A DNA stretch of 37,354 nt, taken from assembly GCA_029068655.1 (NCBI GenBank), contig JAIECF010000007.1, positions 1 to 37,354 on the forward strand, written 5' to 3'. A program made the translations under genes and the position numbers. Positions within the stretch are counted from its first letter, which is position 1, and each line of letters starts with the position of its first letter. Below the pieces are notes generated by a model. That model did not search any database, had not been told where the DNA came from, and was given only the letters and a program-made list of their open reading frames with translations. Shown here in pieces: positions 33,567 through 37,354 of the stretch. Source of the stretch: Muribaculaceae bacterium (lineage in GTDB: Bacteria > Bacteroidota > Bacteroidia > Bacteroidales > Muribaculaceae).

Positions 33567-33804
33567 AAAGTCAGCTACAAATTGGATAACATTCTATAAG
33601 TAAAACGCTGTGGCATAAGGGGAAAATATCGGGACTGATTCCAACAGTATCTATACCTGAGATATTATGCCGCTTTGGCGTGTTCGACTTATGAGCACAA
33701 TATGGATGGGGTGTTTCACCTTCAACAAACCGGCTGACGCATACGTAGGTTGGTTTTGAGACCGGGACTGAATAATATGGGAACACATCCGTTATTAAAA
33801 TATA
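33567..33804. other. Intergenic region before the CHAT gene
   Basis: No supported gene. A minus-strand open frame of 71 codons (33571-33786) has no recognisable family. No TAnnTTTG promoter for the CHAT gene was found. Confidence 0.4.
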
Positions 33805-36699
33805 ATGAGCTTAATCGATAATATTAGAAACTCTGTTATCCGGATTTTAGCTGTCGTGGGATTCTTCTTGGTATTTCACGGCATAGGCCATTCCATGGAC
33901 GGCAGTGACAGAGTTAGAGCAGACAAGGATCCCATTGAGACAATCGACTCCCTTTTGAATCTGCATGATCAATGCCGGCAGGGAGTGATATATCCCGACA
34001 GCGCGGTTCATTATTCAATTCTTGCCTTAAATACGGCTACAGAGGCTTTTGGCGTAGAGAGTGAGGAGTATTCAGATATTTTTACTGATTACTTCCTGTC
34101 TGATATTGCCCGCTATCACGAGATGCTTGCAACTGAAGCTTATAAGTTATTGACGGAGACCTTCAATTGCTCTACACCCTACGGCTGGCGCCCTTTTTAT
34201 CGGCTGGCCTCTCTGCTCGCTAACTTTAATGAAATAGAAAAAACCACAGAACTATACCGTACTGTTGTCAAACAATCTCCCTCGCCTAAGGGAAGAGTGT
34301 TAGCAGGAATGGAGCTGGCTAAGATCCAACAAAGAGAAGAGAATCTGAATCTTGAGCAAGCTTATCTCGGATTTATGGACGACATTACCGCTCTCCAGAC
34401 TCCAGATCGGGAAAATGTGCTGATTGAAATAGCAATCGAACTGGCAAGTTATTTCCTTTCGCTCGACAATGATGACAAGACATTGGAGTATATCGACAAT
34501 GGAGAGAGACTGAAAGGGCATGTATCAACCCACAAGATGCTTAGGTTGCTGAGCGTGAAACATGATTATCTGCTCCGGCATAATCACAGGGCTGCTATAG
34601 ACTGCTTGAACGAGGCTTTTGAGATGGTCAGTCAGGAAGATGCCGATCAGGCAGATAGGGATTGGATAGCGTTGGCGTTGGTTGACCGCGGTGATTATGC
34701 CTGGAACCAATTGATAAACGTCGAGCAGGCATGCTGGTATTATGTAAAGGCATTCAATCTGCTGTATGGCAACTCGGCTTATGACAATAAAGTCCTCAGA
34801 GTTATTCTGAACAGATTGGTCAGCCTATTGACCCTTTCCGGAGATATGGATCAGGCTATAGAATTGGGGGAATTATATCTAAAGGCAGTAGGCTCTAAGG
34901 GGATAAGCAACCCGATGCTGTTTCTGGTTCTTGATTTGGTTGAAGCTTATCTAAGGAGCGGGCGCACATTGGAGGCCTCCCGGAAATTCGATGAGTTCAA
35001 AGACAATTTGCTCGCCTATGAGGATACGCGCGAGAAAGCCCTTCTTATGAAGAGCAAAATCAATATTGCCTTGGGCAACTATGCCGATGCGACCAAAGTA
35101 CTTGAGGATCTTTTGGAATCTGCACGACGTAGGGATGTCAGAATGTGGGCCATGCGTCATCTTGCCACGGCCTATACCTATCTCGGGGACACAAGAATGG
35201 AAGCTCTGTCAGACAGTATAAATCATTTCACCAAGAACTGGATTGGAACGCAATTCTGGTTTATAACCCCCACCGAGCGCAAGAACTGGCTGAAACTCTG
35301 CCAGGAAGCAGTGGAACATCAATTGTCGTTGAAAGGGAATGATCGTGCAGTCAGAAATGCTGCGGAACTTAACCTTTTCAGGAAAAGTCTTCTCTTTCGA
35401 ACAGATTCCAAAATAGAAGAAGAGATTGCCAGGAATCCTCGGGCAATTGTCTCTCTCAACTGCCTCGATTCATTGAGGCGCAGGCGGCTTGATGCGATGA
35501 ATCGCGGGGAAGGAAGTACAATAAGGGAAGTCAATACACAGATAGATTCGCTGCGCCGGGAGATAACCAACGACTTTGTGGAGAGAGGCGTATTGCAACG
35601 GAATATAGACACTGACTTGAAGGAGGTCTGCGCAAAGCTTGGACATGATGCAATAGCCATCGACTTTATTTCATTAGGGGCTGACGAAGATGCTGAATTT
35701 GGAGCCTTTGTGTATGCTCAGGGGAAAGATCCAAAATTTATAAGGCTCACGACCAACACAGAAGCTTCATCAATGGGCGATACCTCTTACATTTGGACCA
35801 CTCTGGCAGATGAAATCAAGAACTATTGTAAAGTATATTTCTGCCCGGACGGAATCCTTAATACCGTCCCTATTGAATATATTAGAGTCGTGGATACTTC
35901 ATCAACTTGCCCTTGTCCGGAGTTGCATAGGGTATTCCACCTATCTACCATAAACGATTCCCAAACATCGGGAGATAAGTTGGCATTTATCGGAGTGGTC
36001 GATTACGGCATTCCAGACATCTTATCCGACAGCGCCAAGACCTGGACTCCCCTCGAAAGTCCAATGCTGGAACTACGCTCGATACAGTCAAACTGGACGG
36101 GAAACATCGACACAGTTCTTCTCAACTGCGAGGCGACTGAAAGAAACTTCTATCAGCTTGACGGGAAACCGCTAACAGCTCTACATCTATCTGCGCATGG
36201 AATATTTCGCTCTCATGAATCTCTTGAAGAAGCTCTTGAGTGTGATACATATCCGGAAAAGGCTATGGCAGCCCATTGGCTTTCGGTTTCGGATGATTCA
36301 TTATCCGGAATCATTCTGAGACAGGAATCAGACATCGCTCAAAAGACGTCTGATGGTTTCATTTCAGACGGGTTATTGACAGCGGAGGAAATTGAAACCA
36401 TGCGGTTTCCGGATTTACGGTTGACCGTGCTTTCGGCATGTGACACCGGATTGGGAGAAATAGACAGCGAGGGTGTTTGGGGTCTGCAACGCGCTTTCCG
36501 AATTGCCGGGACCAAGAATCTCATCTGTACACTCTCAAAAGTCGATGACTACTGGACGGCTCAGTTTATGGATGCCTTCTATGAGCAGTCCGCCAAGGGT
36601 AAGTCGATATATGAATCTTTCCATACTGCCCAACGGTGGCTTTATCGGGAACTCCCCGACAATCCCGAAATCTGGTCTTCATTTATATTGATAGAATGA
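33805..36699 (+). CDS. Exported TPR-CHAT protease
   Basis: This encodes 964 residues. An N-terminal hydrophobic helix (ILAVVGFFLVFHGIGHS, about 14-30) acts as signal peptide or anchor. Residues about 50-480 are helical repeats of TPR type (PFYRLASLLANFNEIEKTTE, DMDQAIELGELYLKAVGSKG, GNYADATKVLEDLLESARRR). A linker at 500-620 precedes the CHAT domain at about 640-964, with catalytic His798 in LHLSAHGIF and Cys879 in LSACDTGLGE, and the typical WGLQRAFRIAGTKNLI and ending PEIWSSFILIE. CHAT proteases are caspase relatives; TPR-CHAT proteins such as the type III-E CRISPR Csx29 act on specific partners. The export signal is unusual and points to the periplasm. The caspase-like gene starts five bases downstream. 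Confidence 0.92.
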   Translation: MSLIDNIRNSVIRILAVVGFFLVFHGIGHSMDGSDRVRADKDPIETIDSLLNLHDQCRQGVIYPDSAVHYSILALNTATEAFGVESEEYSDIFTDYFLSDIARYHEMLATEAYKLLTETFNCSTPYGWRPFYRLASLLANFNEIEKTTELYRTVVKQSPSPKGRVLAGMELAKIQQREENLNLEQAYLGFMDDITALQTPDRENVLIEIAIELASYFLSLDNDDKTLEYIDNGERLKGHVSTHKMLRLLSVKHDYLLRHNHRAAIDCLNEAFEMVSQEDADQADRDWIALALVDRGDYAWNQLINVEQACWYYVKAFNLLYGNSAYDNKVLRVILNRLVSLLTLSGDMDQAIELGELYLKAVGSKGISNPMLFLVLDLVEAYLRSGRTLEASRKFDEFKDNLLAYEDTREKALLMKSKINIALGNYADATKVLEDLLESARRRDVRMWAMRHLATAYTYLGDTRMEALSDSINHFTKNWIGTQFWFITPTERKNWLKLCQEAVEHQLSLKGNDRAVRNAAELNLFRKSLLFRTDSKIEEEIARNPRAIVSLNCLDSLRRRRLDAMNRGEGSTIREVNTQIDSLRREITNDFVERGVLQRNIDTDLKEVCAKLGHDAIAIDFISLGADEDAEFGAFVYAQGKDPKFIRLTTNTEASSMGDTSYIWTTLADEIKNYCKVYFCPDGILNTVPIEYIRVVDTSSTCPCPELHRVFHLSTINDSQTSGDKLAFIGVVDYGIPDILSDSAKTWTPLESPMLELRSIQSNWTGNIDTVLLNCEATERNFYQLDGKPLTALHLSAHGIFRSHESLEEALECDTYPEKAMAAHWLSVSDDSLSGIILRQESDIAQKTSDGFISDGLLTAEEIETMRFPDLRLTVLSACDTGLGEIDSEGVWGLQRAFRIAGTKNLICTLSKVDDYWTAQFMDAFYEQSAKGKSIYESFHTAQRWLYRELPDNPEIWSSFILIE

Positions 36700-36704
36700 C
36701 AAAT

Positions 36705-37354
36705 ATGAATAAGATATTCTTAACGATACTTTTGATTATCGCAACATCGTTGCCGAGTATCGCTACAGACCGGGCTCTCCTTGTGGGCATCGGAAAGTAT
36801 GACCGGGAAAAGACAGGATGGAGCCGGATACATGGTGATAATGACGTTGAGCTTCTCCGACCTTTGCTTGAACGGCAGGGTTTCAGTGATATAATATGCC
36901 TTACAAACGAAATAGCCACTAAGAAAGCGATTACCTCCGCCCTATCGGCGCTTGCCGACAAGGCTCAGCCGGGAGACAAGGTATTTTTCCTGTTTTCAGG
37001 TCACGGACAGCCTATAAGAGATGACAATCACGACGAGGAGAAAAAGAAGAAATATGATGAGTCAATAATACCTTTTGATGCTTGCCGGGATAGTCGAAAA
37101 ATGAATGGTACATATAGGGGACAGTTTCACCTTATCGATGATGAATTGTGTCCGCTGCTTGATGCAATAAAACGTAAGCTTGGCTCAAAAGGAGAATTCC
37201 TTGTGGCAGTGGATGCCTGTTTCAGCAAAGGAATACAAAAAGATGAGATGACCGATGATCCTGATGGACAGCTTTACGTAAGAGGCACGAATATTGCTTT
37301 CACACCACCGGGACGAATTACAGTGAAAAGTCCGAAGGATTTTTCTAAAGGAGC
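36705..37354 (+). CDS. Exported caspase-like protease (peptidase C14), cut by window end
   Basis: At least 216 residues; the frame is open at the window end. Signal peptide IFLTILLIIATSLPSIA. The caspase fold starts with RALLVGIGKYD and HGDNDVELLRPLLERQGF. Catalytic His100 lies in DKVFFLFSGHGQ and catalytic Cys172 in FLVAVDACFSKG, both intact. Bacterial C14 proteins (metacaspase/orthocaspase type) cleave after basic or acidic residues; specificity here is unknown. It begins five bases after the TPR-CHAT gene, so the two proteases are co-expressed and both exported. The CHAT protease could activate this one, or the reverse. C-terminal domains cannot be seen. Confidence 0.9.
   Translation, partial: MNKIFLTILLIIATSLPSIATDRALLVGIGKYDREKTGWSRIHGDNDVELLRPLLERQGFSDIICLTNEIATKKAITSALSALADKAQPGDKVFFLFSGHGQPIRDDNHDEEKKKKYDESIIPFDACRDSRKMNGTYRGQFHLIDDELCPLLDAIKRKLGSKGEFLVAVDACFSKGIQKDEMTDDPDGQLYVRGTNIAFTPPGRITVKSPKDFSKG

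Noticed and set aside
33571..33786. 71-codon minus-strand ORF before the CHAT gene
   Set aside because: No family recognised, no promoter; may be a relic but cannot be supported.

Overview
The window looks like chromosomal DNA of a member of Bacteroidota, most likely Bacteroidales. The reasons are hybrid two-component regulators with sugar-binding sensor domains, promoters of the TTTG/TAnnTTTG type, a DUF3244-like protein, AAA ATPases with DUF4143 or PD-(D/E)XK ends, an IS66 TnpA remnant and few Shine-Dalgarno sequences. The family (for example Muribaculaceae) cannot be fixed from the sequence alone. No rRNA, tRNA or CRISPR array was seen.

Region 1 (1-12 kb) is ordinary, moderately GC-rich chromosome. 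It holds a small secreted protein, an outer-membrane barrel protein, a decayed barrel-type remnant, an OmpA-family lipoprotein with a strong terminator, and two paralogous hybrid sensors (2448-5255 and 9240-11963). An AAA/PD-(D/E)XK ATPase and a divergent GH31 alpha-glucosidase lie between the sensors. The second sensor and the GH31 gene form a likely sugar-sensing/degradation pair.

Region 2 (12-17.3 kb) is a gene graveyard. It contains a radical SAM/B12 remnant, two related zeta-toxin remnants that each keep an intact overlapping 60-codon partner gene, the 3' end of a DUF4143 ATPase behind three operator-like palindromes at 33-bp spacing, and an intact AAA/DUF4143 ATPase between the two zeta copies. 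A promoter segment like the one before the first zeta copy recurs at 16.95-17.0 kb, followed by a leader that could fold as a terminator/antiterminator.

Region 3 (17.3-32.7 kb) is the most interesting part: fourteen same-strand genes with tiny gaps or 4-base overlaps. They encode a zinc-ribbon/FHA protein, a cytosolic Ser/Thr kinase with a C-terminal FHA domain, an FHA-membrane-trypsin-like protease, a PP2C phosphatase with a membrane anchor, two membrane-anchored Ser/Thr kinases with different extracytoplasmic ends, a Sel1-repeat protein, several exported proteins of unknown function, one lipoprotein split by an in-frame stop, a TPR protein and a DUF805 membrane protein. FHA domains bind phosphothreonine, so the set reads as a trans-envelope phosphorylation circuit: kinases write, PP2C erases, FHA proteins read, and a periplasmic protease and repeat proteins could be outputs or sensors. 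It resembles the PpkA/PppA/Fha logic of type VI secretion, but no secretion genes are present. The second half of the island is visibly more AT-rich than Region 1.

Region 4 (32.7-37.35 kb) starts with an IS66 end, a promoter covered by a perfect palindrome, an ATPase remnant and REP-like hairpins. It then gives a TPR-CHAT protease with an export signal and, five bases later, an exported caspase-like (peptidase C14) protein cut by the window end. This pair could be a periplasmic caspase-type cascade, possibly linked to the kinase island.
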